Numbered from the stretch's first letter, positions 1-11,939 are shown. The stretch: 64,000 nt of DNA from Silurus meridionalis (GCF_014805685.1 NC_060890.1:19965500-20029499); one strand, 5' to 3'. Numbers and translations are program-made. The notes: a model not told the origin generated them from the sequence alone.

Positions 1-187
1 GGCCATAGGCTGGAGCATGCACGGAAGATCTGGGTGACGGGTGGTGTGCGCTCTGCTGCTGTTGATGATGATGGTGATAGGCACTCAGGTTGTCGCAGTA
101 GGCGGCCATGTCCAACACGTCCTGGGCGCTCGGGTTCGCCACCGGGCTCAGCTGCTGAGGCGACGGCTGTTGCCCGAAGGCGCTCAT
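1..187 (-). CDS. foxi1: Forkhead transcription factor Foxi class, N-terminal start (partial, runs off the left edge)
   Basis: The minus strand opens with an ATG at 187-185 and stays open to the window edge for 62 codons. The product begins MSAFGQQPSPQQ and continues with DVLDMAAYCDNLSAY and a His/Gln-rich run (HHHHQQQQ). The segment AQDVLDMAAYCDN resembles the conserved N-terminus of fish Foxi1-type proteins. The DNA-binding forkhead domain would lie left of the window and is not visible. Foxi factors are nuclear activators in otic placode, ionocyte and pharyngeal development (family knowledge). It lies about 19.7 kb downstream of dock1 on the same strand, as FOXI2 does beside DOCK1 in tetrapods, so the ortholog could equally be named foxi2. 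The ATG is the first in frame after a TATA-like box about 105 bp upstream. Paralog assignment is the uncertain part. Confidence 0.78.
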   Translation of the reverse strand, partial: MSAFGQQPSPQQLSPVANPSAQDVLDMAAYCDNLSAYHHHHQQQQSAHHPSPRSSVHAPAYG

Positions 188-480
188 AATCCGCTCTCCT
201 TCGAGAAACATGAAGCGTGCAGGGTTTGAAGCGTGTATCCGACTTTCTGATGGGGTTCCACTGTGAGATTCTGTAGGAGTCTTCAGGGAGGGGTATTTAA
301 GCAGGTTAGGAGGGAGGGTAAGTAAATGAATCTGTGAATGAAGACACCTCCCACACACACCTCACTCTGATGGCCTTCATCCAATATGCATCCACCCGGC
401 GTCAAGATCCTGCGGCTGATATGCATGTTAAAGGAGCAACTTCGTAACTTCTGTAATCCAAATGCAGGCTACATGCTTCT
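188..480 (-). promoter_or_regulatory. foxi 5' UTR and proximal promoter
   Basis: Reading the minus strand, a TTAAATA box lies at about 293-300, which would place a start site near 265-272 and leave a 5' UTR of about 80 nt before the ATG at 187. Farther upstream an inverted CCAAT motif occurs at about 380-384, next to ATGCAT. The block is less AT-rich than the sequence beyond 600. The start site is inferred from motif spacing only. Confidence 0.45.
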
Positions 481-608
481 GTGCTCCTAAGCCTGAAAAA
501 GGCACCGTGTCTCTAAACTGATTTACTCATGTTCTTATAGAGAGGTCATGCATGTATGTATGTTTGCATCGCTTCGTTGTTGTGTACCTGTACATGACAA
601 TAACAATA

Positions 609-611
<3 letters not shown>

Positions 612-667
<56 letters not shown>
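612..667. repeat. (TC)n microsatellite
   Basis: About 28 uninterrupted TC units follow a short acaataaactt sequence resembling a retroposon 3' end. Confidence 0.95.
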
Positions 668-668
<1 letters not shown>

Positions 669-1249
669 GTTCTCATATATTATGTATATATAATGCTTTT
701 TTTTATTTCTTCATTTTTTTTTACAAATTAAATAGGACAGGAGACAGGAATGAGGAAAATACAATATTATTTAAAATATATGTCCAAACTAATAAATATA
801 TAAATGTAAAAAAAAAAACCCTTCAAATGCAGATTTGTGAACTGAAAAATAGTAACTGCATCTTCAAATTACTTAATTGAAAGCTGCATTATTTTTCTTA
901 AAACAGTTTAAGACACATGCACACCAAAAAATAAAATACAAATAAAAACATTAATTTTATAATAATTTTTTGCCAAATAATCCTTCTACGGGTCCCTTGA
1001 GTTTACTTTAGACACGTGAGTGGCTTTTTTATTTACCTAACACATAAACAAATGTCTACACATTAAGCAGAGGAACATCACACACAAGGCGAGTAATAGC
1101 AGGGTGTAAAGCCAAAACTCTTAATTAGTTGGATTGAATTACTTGCGTTTGCATGTGCAAATGTGAGTGAAACTGTATCACATATTTACATGACTGCCCT
1201 CCTCTGATAAACAAACAACATTTACAACCTAAAATACCTGCAGTATTCA

Positions 1250-1280
1250 CTTAAAAAAAATAATAATAATAATAATAATA

Positions 1281-1352
<72 letters not shown>
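1250..1352. repeat. Compound (AAT)n(AT)n microsatellite
   Basis: A poly-A stretch leads into about nine AAT units and then a pure AT tract of about 67 bp. Confidence 0.95.
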
Positions 1353-1354
<2 letters not shown>

Positions 1355-1373
1355 TTTTTTTAACACATTATAC

Positions 1374-1375
<2 letters not shown>

Positions 1376-1432
<57 letters not shown>
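1376..1432. repeat. (TG)n microsatellite
   Basis: About 28 TG units, separated by only about 24 bp from the AT tract to the left. Confidence 0.95.
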
Positions 1433-1435
<3 letters not shown>

Positions 1436-2021
1436 AGTGGAATAACATAGTGACTTGTAAATAATAAATACAAATAAACAATCTGACTATACAGAATTAT
1501 TTTGTTAAAGCTTGAAACCTTCAAGAAACATCAACAGAGAATATTTAAGGATTGTTTGAAGTAAGAACTAAAAAGCTGAGAGTTTGCCTCTGCATTATTT
1601 AACATTATAAATACTTCAAAACTTAATGAAATATAAAAGCAACTGGATGCAATGATGTGGATTTATATGACTTATATTTGCTTAAAATATTGTTTGCACA
1701 ACAGTAGCGAATTGTTTTATATTTGTACATTTTGATCATTTAACCATGGGAGTGTAACTGATCCATTTTATTTCAGGATCACTCACTCTACATGTTTTAA
1801 TACTGATAAAAAATCTACTTCAGTTTGGAAAAAAAAAAACAATGTGAATAAAATAATGATGCGATTTTATTCATAGTTAGTCAAAAAATATCCCTGAGCC
1901 GTTTGAGAACAAAGTAAACTGACCTTTATTTCTGAGCAGAGTCATCTGGTCTAATTAACTTAAAAATAAAATTCCCATCAGTAATATTATATCAGATACC
2001 TATGTATGAGGGTGAGGGCCG

Positions 2022-2096
2022 AGCTGAGCCGAGTAGAGCCGAACCGAGCCGAGCCGAGCCGATCCGAGCCGAGCAGAGGTGAGCAGAGGTGAGCTG
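2022..2096. repeat. Imperfect GC-rich pentamer array (GAGCC-type)
   Basis: Runs of gagcc/gagca pentamers with scattered substitutions, ending in two copies of agcagaggtg. The array is GC-rich and stands out against AT-rich flanks. Confidence 0.85.
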
Positions 2097-3616
2097 ATTG
2101 CAGTCGAATGAAAACAATTAAGGTAAGATAAAACATTTTAAGGTTTTTGGTTATTAAATGGCTTAGAGTTAAATTTGACCCGTTAAGTACATATGCTACC
2201 GCTTCCAGTGTATTTCAGGTGATGTTAATTTGGTATTTTGGTCAGGAGGGTTTTGAGGCACGCCATTTTTGTTTACTCGTATGAAGATATTAATATTAAT
2301 AAGAAGACTGTATGTGTTTAGATTTGTCTATATGCCAGAGCAATACAAGCAACAAGCATCATTTTCAAGATACCAAATTAAACAGTCTCCTGCAAGCCCA
2401 GTTGAGTGATTTTAATTGTGGTTTAAATGACCCTTGTTTGTTCTTATTATTCTTTATTTTATTAAGAAGCAGTAAAGTTTCTCTTGCCGAATAACTGAAT
2501 CTTATCAACATCTGAGCATGCAAAATGAAACTGATACAGGGATTCTTAGCTCTAAGAAAACTCCACTTTCTTTCTCTTAATTCAGTTCAACATGAACTTA
2601 TTAGCATGAGTGTATATAATGCAATCTTGCCTGAGCATTGGGAAAAATATTGAGGACAACAAAATATATCAATAATTAAACACTCATATTAACAACAAAC
2701 AATAACCACATGTTTTGTCAGTGTGTATTCCCCTTCCCCTTCCAGTATTTCCATCCAAGACCAGAAAGAAATATTAGTAACAACAATAAAGACAATACCA
2801 GTAAACATGATTTGGGAAGATGAGTGAAGGGTGAGAATGTGGATTTTTTTCCACCTTCACGGATATATATTCAAGTGACTGTGGATGTACAGCCTTCCCA
2901 AAAGAAGAACTGCCTTCATAACGTTTAAGAAAAAATGTCAGGAAAATGGTTTTACATAATAGTCCCTACATTTGTTAAAGGAAGTAAATTACAGGTACAG
3001 TATATTCAATCAATCAGGTAATACAAGAGTTTTTACTGTATTCATTGTTGTGTACTTTCAGGTTAGTTATCATTTAAGAAAAAGTCACTGTCTCCCTCTG
3101 GTGGAGAACAAATGAAAAGGCGTGTCTTTCTCAGAGCTCCTCTATACAAGTGTGTACTCTACACTCCACATATCTGGAGGACCCTCACACTGCATGGTGG
3201 AGTGCTTTCTCTACTCTGACATGCCCACCTCAAATCAGTAAGGGCTGTTAATGAACACAATTATTGTTCTGACTGTACTAGATTTTCATGGCATCTTTAA
3301 GGATGTGTCCAGTGGTGGTAAAACCCTCTATCTATTTACACTAAACGTAGGCCAAAACAACAACGTAATATGGAGTGATTAAAATTAATCCGCTCAGCAA
3401 AAGCTGCAAAAAAAAAAAAAAAAGATATAGGCAGTGCAGCAGAAATGTTAGTTAATAATTCATTTGAACTCCAGTTTTGGCCAAAGGGATTCGTTATTCA
3501 GACTGACTGCATCACTGATGTCCAGCCAAATCTAACAATCTGCTAATCAAATCCTTGCTATAGTTCCCAGTGCAAAACAGCCCTGATTTTACCTTCTCTG
3601 AAGCACACTTACTGAT

Positions 3617-4150
3617 GCATTCAGAAAGTATTTAGACCCCTTAATATTTTGCACAATTTATGTACTTTCACCAAACAACTATAATAATTTACAGATATTA
3701 AACTTCATTTTCATTGCGAAATCCTTCCTTAGCATTAATAACAGCTTTACACACTCTTGGTATCTGGACAGTGAGTTTCTAAAGATTTGCCATGCCGCTT
3801 GGAAAACTTGCCGGTGGTGTTCTTTGCTAGTTGGAGATTTCTTTCTGACATTGTGACCTAGTTCTTTCCAGAGGATTCAATAGGATTTAGGTCCAGGGAC
3901 TGGACAGATCTTGGACATATGCCTCAGGTCATGGTCTTGTTGCCACAATTAGTGTGAAGTATGGAATGGTAGTCATATTGGATCAGCATTCCTTTCACCT
4001 AGTTGTTAGTTAAATAACTAATAACCTCAAAACCATTACGCTCCACCTCCATGTTTGACCACGGCTGTGAGGCAGTTTTCCATCATCTCCTCTCCTGTTC
4101 TCTGTCTTAAAAACATATTCTGTTAGAGCAAAAAATATCAAATATGGACT
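3617..4150 (-). mobile_element. Decayed Tc1/mariner-like fragment
   Basis: It opens with cagaaagtatttagacccct, close to the terminus of a common fish Tc1-like element (cagaaagtattcagacccct), and continues with text resembling antisense transposase (for example attaataacagctttacaca). No intact frame remains. Family call is by remembered similarity. Confidence 0.5.
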
Positions 4151-4479
4151 CATCTGTCAATAGAAATTTCTACCGTTCAGACACTGTCCAATTTTTGTGT
4201 GTTTTTCCTTTAAGAAAATATAGAAATATATCTGAAAGATGTTCCTACACTGACTGGAGTTTAGCTCTGGCAGAATTACACTGATTGTACATGATTTGGA
4301 AAAGCCATCTATATATAAGGTCTTACAACATAAAATGCATATCAGCACAAAGATCACAAGTTCAATGAAACTACCTGCACAGCTCAGGCCAGCTGTCACT
4401 CTGGTTGAGCTTCAGAGATCTTGGTGCATGAACAGTTTTGCATTTAAGCACCTATTACTGCACACCTCAACAATAATGG

Positions 4480-4740
4480 CCTGTAATGAATGGACATTCG
4501 GTGCCACCCAGATGAGGATGGGTTTCCTTTTGAGTCTGGTTCTTCTCACAGTTTCTTCCTCATGTCATCTTAGAGAGTTTTTCCCTTCCCACAGTCACCA
4601 TTGGCCTGCTCATTAGAGATAAATTTGCAAAGATTACAAACTTATATATATACACTTATAAACTTTATTACCACGCGACCTCTTGAGACAATGTCCACTG
4701 TTAAAAGTGCTATACATATGAAAATGAATGGAAAAATGAA
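4480..4740 (+). mobile_element. Dispersed teleost retroposon 3' region
   Basis: The stretch ggtgccacccagatgaggat, a tttcttcctcatgtcatctt block, then gagacaatgtccactgttaa with gctatacatatga is a recurrent fish repeat signature ending like a LINE 3' tail. The exact family is not known to me. Confidence 0.5.
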
Positions 4741-6483
4741 TTGTGAGGAGATTTGAGAAACTTACAGATAGTCAACTATCGCTGCAACACCAATGTGCGC
4801 TTTATAGCAGAGTGGTTAGATAGAAGCCTCTACTCTACTGTACAACATGCATGCCTGCTTGGAGTTGAATTTTTTTTAGCATAAGGCACTAATATTGTTT
4901 TCCCCTAAAGAGATGAACGTGTAAATGTAGACTGTAGTTTTCTGAACCCTATATAACATGTCGTGAAAGGGATTTCCGATGCACCCAGACAAAAGTAGCC
5001 CAGATATGTCAAAATAAATGATATTACAAACACTTAAATTAAATCAGTGTCAAAAATTACAAGCTGAAAGAACCAAAAACACGAGTAAATTGTGCGCAGT
5101 GAAGAGAGGAAAGCCCTCATTTAGATGGATTCATTTTTTAGGTGAGAAGCAACTATCAGAGCTAACAGATGGGGGCAGCATTACTCCAAACCATCAACCC
5201 CATTACACTAATCATGCATTCTCTATGTGTAGGCCAATGCTCTGTATGCAGACTGCGGGACTTCACATTCTACTGCATCTAGGACATGCACTGAAACTCA
5301 TCATTCATAATTTGTGAAATATTTAACTTCAGCATTTACACTCAGTCTCAGTTCTCTCCACATGGCTTCCGCTTTAGATGCTTTTTTTTTCCTGAGTATT
5401 AATGAATCTCAAGGTTTCTCTGCATTATATCTGTCCTTTGGGTTCAAATCGATGTAATTCAGCACAGGAATCAGTTGTTTTCTAATTGCAGTCAGCGTTA
5501 TGATTAGCGAATAACGCACTGCCTGGCTGTGATATTAAATGACATCTAATAAAGCATTTCTGTAGCAGTCAGGAAGCAAAAGGGAAGAGCACATTATCAG
5601 TGTTGTGAATCACTTGGCCATTCTGACACACAGCCCTGCAGCTCTGAAATAGTCTGAAAGCCATGCTCTCGCCGCTATCATCGATTCAGTTAACGGTAGA
5701 TTAATAAATGCTTTGTGCAGTGATAACCTCAGAAAATATTACATTTGTGTAAGGCCAATTATAAAACCGTGAAATCTGACCCTCTGTGTTGCTTTGCCAA
5801 TTTTGGACGTCAGACTATTTCACATAACCCTCTATTTGGTTGATTAATATGTAAATGTATAAAAATGTGCCTGGGAACTCCAAATTATTATTTGCAATTA
5901 AATGAAAGAACGTTTGCTTGTGAATTTCCCACTGAGGAGCTTGAATATCTTCCATCTCACCCTCTCCTCCTAGGTTGTGGACATCTAGCACTTAAAAAGG
6001 TTTTAACTAGCAATTTGCATTTATTTAGCATATTACGCATTAATGAGTTTTTTACCCTGATAAACAGTGTTGCTGATACCAGTTTACTAGGTTTGGGTTG
6101 TCATCTTAGCATAAAAAGCTTATTCATTTCTGTCCAAATGTATGCAATTACATATTTCATGGAAATTCAATTCTAATGATGATGTCAGAGATAAGCATTC
6201 TACAAATGCCAGCCATGATTTTTTTCTGCATCTTTGCTGCTTTTTAAACAGCATAATATTGCAATAATGTCTTTCTGTTCCAGCTCGCACTGCCTCTGTT
6301 TATAAGATGGTTTAAAATGACATTTAAAACATATTATTTTCAGGGGCTTTGGGTCAGAATCAGCAGAAGTTTAGAATGTATTTGTCAAACTACAGCCAAC
6401 TGAGTGAGTTTGGCACTAGAAAGCTTTTAGCTATTTTTTCCCCCAAAAAGGCAGTGACAAATGCAGTGACTTTGAATGACTTT
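4741..6483. other. Intergenic; no gene, possible conserved noncoding block
   Basis: No coding or repeat signature. About 5500-5830 is of balanced composition, repeat-free, and rich in TAAT/ATTA homeodomain-type cores, which fits a conserved noncoding element but does not prove one. Confidence 0.35.
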
Positions 6484-6610
6484 CATTTACATTTGGCAGA
6501 CGCCTTTATCCAGAGAAACTTACAACTGTGCCGGGGAGCTTGGTGGTGATGAGATTTGAACTTGTGATCTTCCGATCCAAAGTCCAACGCCACGGAGCGT
6601 CCACCTCCCA
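6484..6610 (-). mobile_element. tRNA-derived SINE (family 2), internally shortened
   Basis: On the minus strand a tRNA-like head with a B-box-like caagttcaaatctc is followed by a body ending tctgccaaatgtaaatg. The same head and tail occur at 18606-18769, and the tail alone at 7041-7100 and 27757-27800. Confidence 0.7.
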
Positions 6611-7040
6611 TAGAGTCCCATAGACTTATCACTATTGGTAAAGCCAAGTTGTACTCAATCACGCTTATATCCAGTAAGCATTTGCTTTGTTTTATAAGGA
6701 CTTTTTATAGGACTTTGTGTTAAATCCTTGATAGAAATAGTATTTTGTAAGCAAGTAGTTTATGCTGCCATGAGCAAAAAACTAACTTCAATCTGAAATG
6801 TAACCTTTTATTCCTAATAAATAGTATTAATTATTATTTATTTTAATAAAAAATATATATTATATATCATTTTATTTATATTTTTTCATATAATTGAGGT
6901 TGATATATATCTTTTAACATGCATCAGTATAATACCTTGAAAAAAAAAACGCAACAAGGATGCCAACTCAAATACACAAAGCATCATATAAAATTGATTT
7001 TTCAAAACGGTTACTAAAAATGTTTGGGATGATACTACTA

Positions 7041-7100
7041 CATTTACATTTGTGGCATTTAGCAGACACTCGTGTCCAGAGCTACCAGATGAACTGATTT
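7041..7100 (-). mobile_element. SINE family 2, 3' tail fragment
   Basis: The text catttacatttgtggcattt followed by agcagacactcg matches the tail of the SINE at 18606-18769. The tRNA head is absent. Confidence 0.6.
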
Positions 7101-8285
7101 ATCCCAGCTGTAGAATTCGTATAGCTCATATTTAAAGTGCTGTAGTTAGAAAAGTCAACAAAATGTGACTAACAGCATGGTTGGTGCATTTCTGTTTTTA
7201 AAAGGAAAATGATTTCTTCAAGGTTTCTGCTTGCTGGGTGTACATTGTTTTTTGATGGACCTTTAGTCTGTGTCTTACACTAACTTCTGTATAATTAGAA
7301 GTTAGTGTAATAACTAGAATCCTAGCATCATTCATGCTTATCGCTCTTTGGGCAGTGTGAAAACTATAGTGAAGTAACATTTTCTATTCAGTTAAAGCTT
7401 ATAGATGGCTACCTAACTAAAGTCAAGCATCTAATTTATTCTGTAAATGTTATGCTGTTTAATGAGTAGCTCAGTGATGCACTGGTAGACATATCACACA
7501 GTCACATTGTGCTGAACTGTAGAAATCACATGGTTTCTCTGTATATAGCTATTTCATATGAAACTCGTGCACAGGCAGCAGGCAAGTTTTAGTTTTCTCC
7601 TCACATCGCTTATTTTTAAAGTCTGTCTCTGTTTTTTTAATTAGGTTGCATAACTGATTGACAGAAATAAGACATAAGGAGTTGTTTGCAGGCTCTATGC
7701 AGATGTTGGCCCACTTATAGGATAAAAAAGACCATATGTGCGAGTGTATGAGGTTAGAGCGAGTGTGATTGGCACACTTTGGACAGCTTTGCTGTGAAAC
7801 ATTTCCACTTCAAGAGAATTAAGTGTCTCCTAGCGACATCCCTTCATGGCCTAATTGCGAGGGAAGGAAATAGAGTTTATAAAGACGCTGGGCGTTGCAG
7901 TGCAGTCAAACATTCTGGTTTATTTGAAAGTGGAAACAGAGAATCACATTTTAATTAAACAAAATGGAGTCATGAGTAACCAACAATGAAATGTTTGTAT
8001 GTCAGACAAAATTTCATATGGAGTCCCAATTTTTTACCAGACTTTTATCACTCTGTTCTTTTCAGCCCCTTGTAGCTTTTCTTTAATAATAAGCTAATAG
8101 AATTGAACACCAGCTTTAAATGTAAATTATAAGAAATTCCCACCAGTCACTGCTGCAAGATTCAGAAAAACAACTTGTCCAAGTACTGATTAATAAGTAA
8201 GAGTTCTCTTATCAAAAAGTATTTTCTCTTCCTGATTTTGAAAACAGATTGTGTTCCAATAGTCATAATACCAATCCTCACATCT
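7101..8285. other. Intergenic; no gene
   Basis: No coding signal. About 7780-7990 is repeat-free, of balanced composition, and contains gattggca, taattgcg and ttaattaaac motifs. It is a weak candidate for a regulatory element. Confidence 0.3.
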
Positions 8286-8302
8286 ATTTCTCTTCAGAAA
8301 CT

Positions 8303-8441
8303 TTCTTTCTTGGGACCGGCACTAAGAGTGCACTGGCTTGTGCATCCCTAATGGCTGGGGTTGGTTCCCTGACCGGGGGGATCGAACCCGGGCCGCAGCG
8401 GTGAGAGCGCCGTATCCTAACCACTAGACCACCAGGGACCG
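8303..8441 (-). mobile_element. tRNA-Glu-derived SINE (family 1), complete, with 17-bp target-site duplication
   Basis: Both flanks carry the identical 17-mer atttctcttcagaaact (8286-8302 and 8442-8458). On the minus strand the element begins with a tRNA-Glu-like head at 8438-8365: a tccctgg/tcaggga acceptor stem, A box tggtctagtggtt, CTC anticodon and B box gggttcgat. Two extra C residues in the T arm disrupt the cloverleaf, so this is not a functional tRNA. The body (cagccattagggatgcacaa, then agtgccggtcccaag) ends in an (AAAG)n tail. The same body opens the LINE at 43982. Confidence 0.92.
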
Positions 8442-8622
8442 ATTTCTCTTCAGAAACTATTCTGTAAAAATACACCATATTTATATTAATATAATTTATA
8501 TTCATTGCTTGTCAGATTTATCGATAAGTGCAGTTAGATTTAGATACATGTTTCATTGGTAAAAATGTTAACTTGATTTGGCTTTATTGAGTCGACCTGA
8601 CCTTAGTTACCCCTATTTCTCC

Positions 8623-8623
<1 letters not shown>

Positions 8624-8673
<50 letters not shown>
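8624..8673. repeat. (AC)n microsatellite
   Basis: About 25 CA units. Confidence 0.95.
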
Positions 8674-8675
<2 letters not shown>

Positions 8676-9060
8676 GACCATATCAGGTGTGAGCACACGG
8701 CTAATGCGTCACCCAGATAAACTGAAAGAACAAGAAGGCTTCAGTGAAAACAGAAGAGCTGCCTGGTGGGAGAACTATGTGTCAGTCTATTTATTTGATG
8801 GATAAATCAGCCATGTTATTCTGTCCCAGATAGAAAAAGGCATATTCAAGCACTGCATATAAATAAAATATGCATCAGCGGATGCAATATAAAGCAAGAT
8901 ATAAATAAGGTAATTATAATACAATATTTATGAAGAACCTAATAAATGAAAACATGATAAGTGTGAAGCATTTAGACATCAGGAATAAAACACAGTTGTT
9001 TTTTTCTTTGTATCATCTGTATGTCTCATCAACGAAGAACACTGTCACTATTCCATGCAC

Positions 9061-9382
9061 CAGGGGTCTGTTCTTCGTACGTGGATTAGTCATTCAGCTA
9101 GATTTTATTGTTGAGGATTTGACATGTTTGGTTCTTTGACGTTCAACCTGGAGCTGCTGTCATAGCGACAGGTCCATGAGCTCAAATCTGCTAGGGAGCA
9201 TATTATTTTACGTAAACAGGATTAGATCTTAGCTTTATAAACATGAAATTATCCCATACAGCTCAGTTGTGCTATACTAATCATGTCCTCTTGTGTGCTC
9301 AAAGAACATAACTAGCCAGTATTAATGATCATGATTAGATGATCTTGGATGTAGTAAGCGATGTATAAAGAACGGGCCCCAG
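9061..9382. mobile_element. MITE-like DNA element with imperfect terminal inverted repeats
   Basis: The left end caggggtctgttcttcgtac and the reverse complement of the right end, ctggggcccgttctttatac, match at most positions. The 322-bp interior has no coding capacity. No target duplication could be fixed, so the superfamily is open. Confidence 0.6.
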
Positions 9383-9698
9383 AACTCATAGAGATTTATT
9401 TATGTTTGGATGAATAGAAAGACCACAGGAGGATTTTGACTTTATTCGGTGTTCATGAAGCCACTCGAATTTTGTTCTTGAAAAGTGTTTTGAGACGTTA
9501 TCATATGCAAATATAATAACTTGATGAGAAAGTGATGAATCCAGCACATGTAGGAGCACCTATATGTGTAAAATAAATCAGATGCATTACACTATAGATT
9601 AGTGAGTAATAAGCAGCGCTATGTTATTGAGCTCAGACTGGGGTAAACAATCAACAGTATATGGTTATTTGAGAAGATGCTTTTTGTTCTTGAGTTAT

Positions 9699-10200
9699 AT
9701 CTTCTTCTTCTTCTTCTTCTTTCAGCTGCTCCCATTAGGGGTCGCCACAGCAGATCATCCGTCTCCATACCCCTCTGTCCTCTACATCTGCCTCTTTCAA
9801 CCCAACTACCTGCATGTCTTCCCTCACCACATCCATAAACCTCCTCCTTGGTCTTCCTCTTTTTCTTCTTCCTGGTGGTTCCATCCTCAGCATTCTTCTA
9901 CTGATATACCCCATGTCCCTCCTCTGTACATGTCCAAACCATCTCAATCTCACCTCCCTCACCTTGTCTCCAAAACGACCTACATGCGCTGTCCCTCTAA
10001 TAAACGCAATTCTGATCCTGTCCATCGTCGTCACTCCCAACGAAAACCTCAACATCTTCAGCTCTGCTACCTCCAGCTCCACCTCCTGTCTTTTACTCAA
10101 TGCCACTGTCTCTAAACCATACAACATCGCAGGTCTCACCACAGTCCTATAAACTTTCCCTTTCACTCTTGCAGACACTCTTCTATCACATGTTCTGCTC
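9699..10200 (-). mobile_element. 5'-truncated RTE-clade LINE (3' part of ORF)
   Basis: The minus strand encodes the C-terminal end of the same polyprotein as the LINE at 43982: YRTVVRPAMLYGLETVALSK, then GHVQRRDMGYI, RGRPRRRFMDV and a terminal CCGDP before a stop at 9735. The 3' end is ggggtcgccacagcagatca read in reverse, followed by a (GAA)n tail at 9699-9722. The coding segment is open across 9735-10190. The divergent 10200-10235 stretch may also be element sequence. Confidence 0.88.
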
Positions 10201-10239
10201 TCATCAATACACACTTCACTCAACCCATAATGCATATCT

Positions 10240-11530
10240 TGTGTAGATCATGCATTTCAGTCAAATCAGGTTGAATCAGAGTAATACTGCAAAATCACTG
10301 AGGGCTTGGATCTTGGAACGCCCAAAGCAGTGGGCTGAAGACTGACTCGTGTGTCTTGTAATATCTATGCTTTGTCTTGTCTTTTTATTCCTGTACAAAA
10401 TAAGAAAAAGGAAAAACTTTTCCTTATATTTTTTTTCTCCCCAATTTGGTATTGCTACTTTTCACCCACAGGCAAACTCTCCCCTAGTACATGATAACTT
10501 CAAAACAGGAAGGGGGGGGCAAGACACATGAAGCCAGCCTTCATAACATGTTGAATTGCTGTTCATGCAACATAACAGGTCAGCATTACACACACGGAGG
10601 AAAGTTCTATCTGCCTTATTTTGTATGCACAGCCCACAGGCACCCAAGATTGATTGTCACTCTGATTGACTGGGAAGAGAGAAAGAGAACAAGTCATCTC
10701 TGCCATCCTGAGGGAATAGCAATTTTGCTCTCTTAGCTTTTTTTTATTGCGATACTTAGGAACTTGTTTTTATTCCCCGCTTTTCCCCTCTAAAATGAAT
10801 TGTGAACCGTGAGTGATATAGATGTGAAATTTGGTCAGTAGGTTGCTACTCAGGCCAAGCTGAGATCAGCCTGGATTTGTTTCTAGCATGGATTCCCAAG
10901 AAAATCATTGAAAGTCAGACCAAGGTTATGAGCATAACCATGCAACCATCCATAACCATATGAGCATAACCATGCAGCCATAATGCGAATTAAAATGTGG
11001 CTTACTGCATTGATCTGCTAATCTGTAAGAGAATGCAAGCTGTTCACACTTAATTTTGAAGGTTAAAAATTGAAGCCAATCTTACTCAAAGTGGCCACAA
11101 GAGGGATACTCATATTTTTGGTTCAAATGATTAGTGTCTGACGCTACATTAAAACAGAATTGTGCTTCATTTAAAATAGTGCTTGACAAAAAGCTTTAAA
11201 ACTTGCACAAGAATAGAAGTAAATTATTTTTCAGAAATGCACAACTGTCTATTATTTCATGCATTTGGGAGGAAATATTTCATTTCTTCATGACAGAAGG
11301 ATCTAAACACTTCTCCTAATCTTACCAGTTCCATCAGCAGTGGATCACTTGGAGACAGGGGCTTACTGGGAGATAATAGTTGAAACCTTGCATATAAAAA
11401 TCATGACTGCTGTTGATGGGCAAATAAAGGTGTTGGTACATAAAACATATAATTGGCACTGAAAGTTTATTCAACATGTAATGAAGAGGGACACTTAACT
11501 GAACGCATCGATCTAAACATAAGATGCACA
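10240..11530. other. Intergenic; no gene
   Basis: No protein similarity recognised and no long repeat. An 18-bp motif, cataaccat(a/g)-type, is repeated around 10930-10980. Confidence 0.3.
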
Positions 11531-11532
11531 AG

Positions 11533-11741
11533 GCAGTAAATGTGTACTGCTGTACAAGTTGCACATTGACTACTCTAAAATATATCCAAGTTTCATTTCT
11601 ATAGTATTGTCCCTTGAGAAGAAATACTACAATGGTTGTGGATATAAAAATGCGAGATGGTGTACTGACTTTTATGAGATTATGTATGTATATATAATAT
11701 ACATAATCTCATAAAAGTCAATACATCCCGTTTACATTATT

Positions 11742-11808
<67 letters not shown>

Positions 11809-11939
11809 TAGATAATCTCATAAAAGTCAGTACACCCCCTCACATTTTTATGTCCACAACCAATGTAGTTCTTCTCACGGGACAATACTATAAAAATTAA
11901 ACTTGGATGTGCAACTTGTACAAGAGTACACATTTACTG
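11533..11939. mobile_element. Head-to-head Tc1/mariner-type termini forming a large palindrome
   Basis: The left arm (11533-11683) and right arm (11805-11939) are inverted copies. Both share cagtaaatgtgtact, tacaagttgcaca, tagtattgtccc, gagaag, ggttgtgga, ataaaaatg and gtgtactgacttttatgaga. The left arm carries an extra stretch of about 20 bp. The centre holds a second small hairpin (11665-11726) and an AT tract (11740-11806). The right arm resembles the terminus of a fish Tc1-like element (cataaaagtcagtacacccc). Confidence 0.72.
11740..11806. repeat. (AT)n microsatellite
   Basis: A pure AT run of about 65 bp in the centre of the palindrome. Confidence 0.95.

Larger units (their letters stand above)
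481..3600. other. Intergenic DNA upstream of foxi; microsatellites, no gene
   Basis: No open frame resembles a known protein. It holds a TC microsatellite, a compound AAT/AT/TG tract, a GC-rich pentamer array and AT-rich unique sequence. The text just before the TC run (570-612, ending acaataaactt) looks like a LINE 3' tail. Confidence 0.5.

Noticed and set aside
8365..8438. A functional tRNA-Glu(CTC) gene on the minus strand
   Set aside because: Two extra bases in the T arm, flanking target duplications and a SINE body with an (AAAG)n tail show that it is a SINE head.
9814..10152. Plus-strand open frame of 112 codons
   Set aside because: Antisense shadow of the minus-strand LINE C-terminal region; the same shadow recurs at 58667-59005 and 46665-46967.
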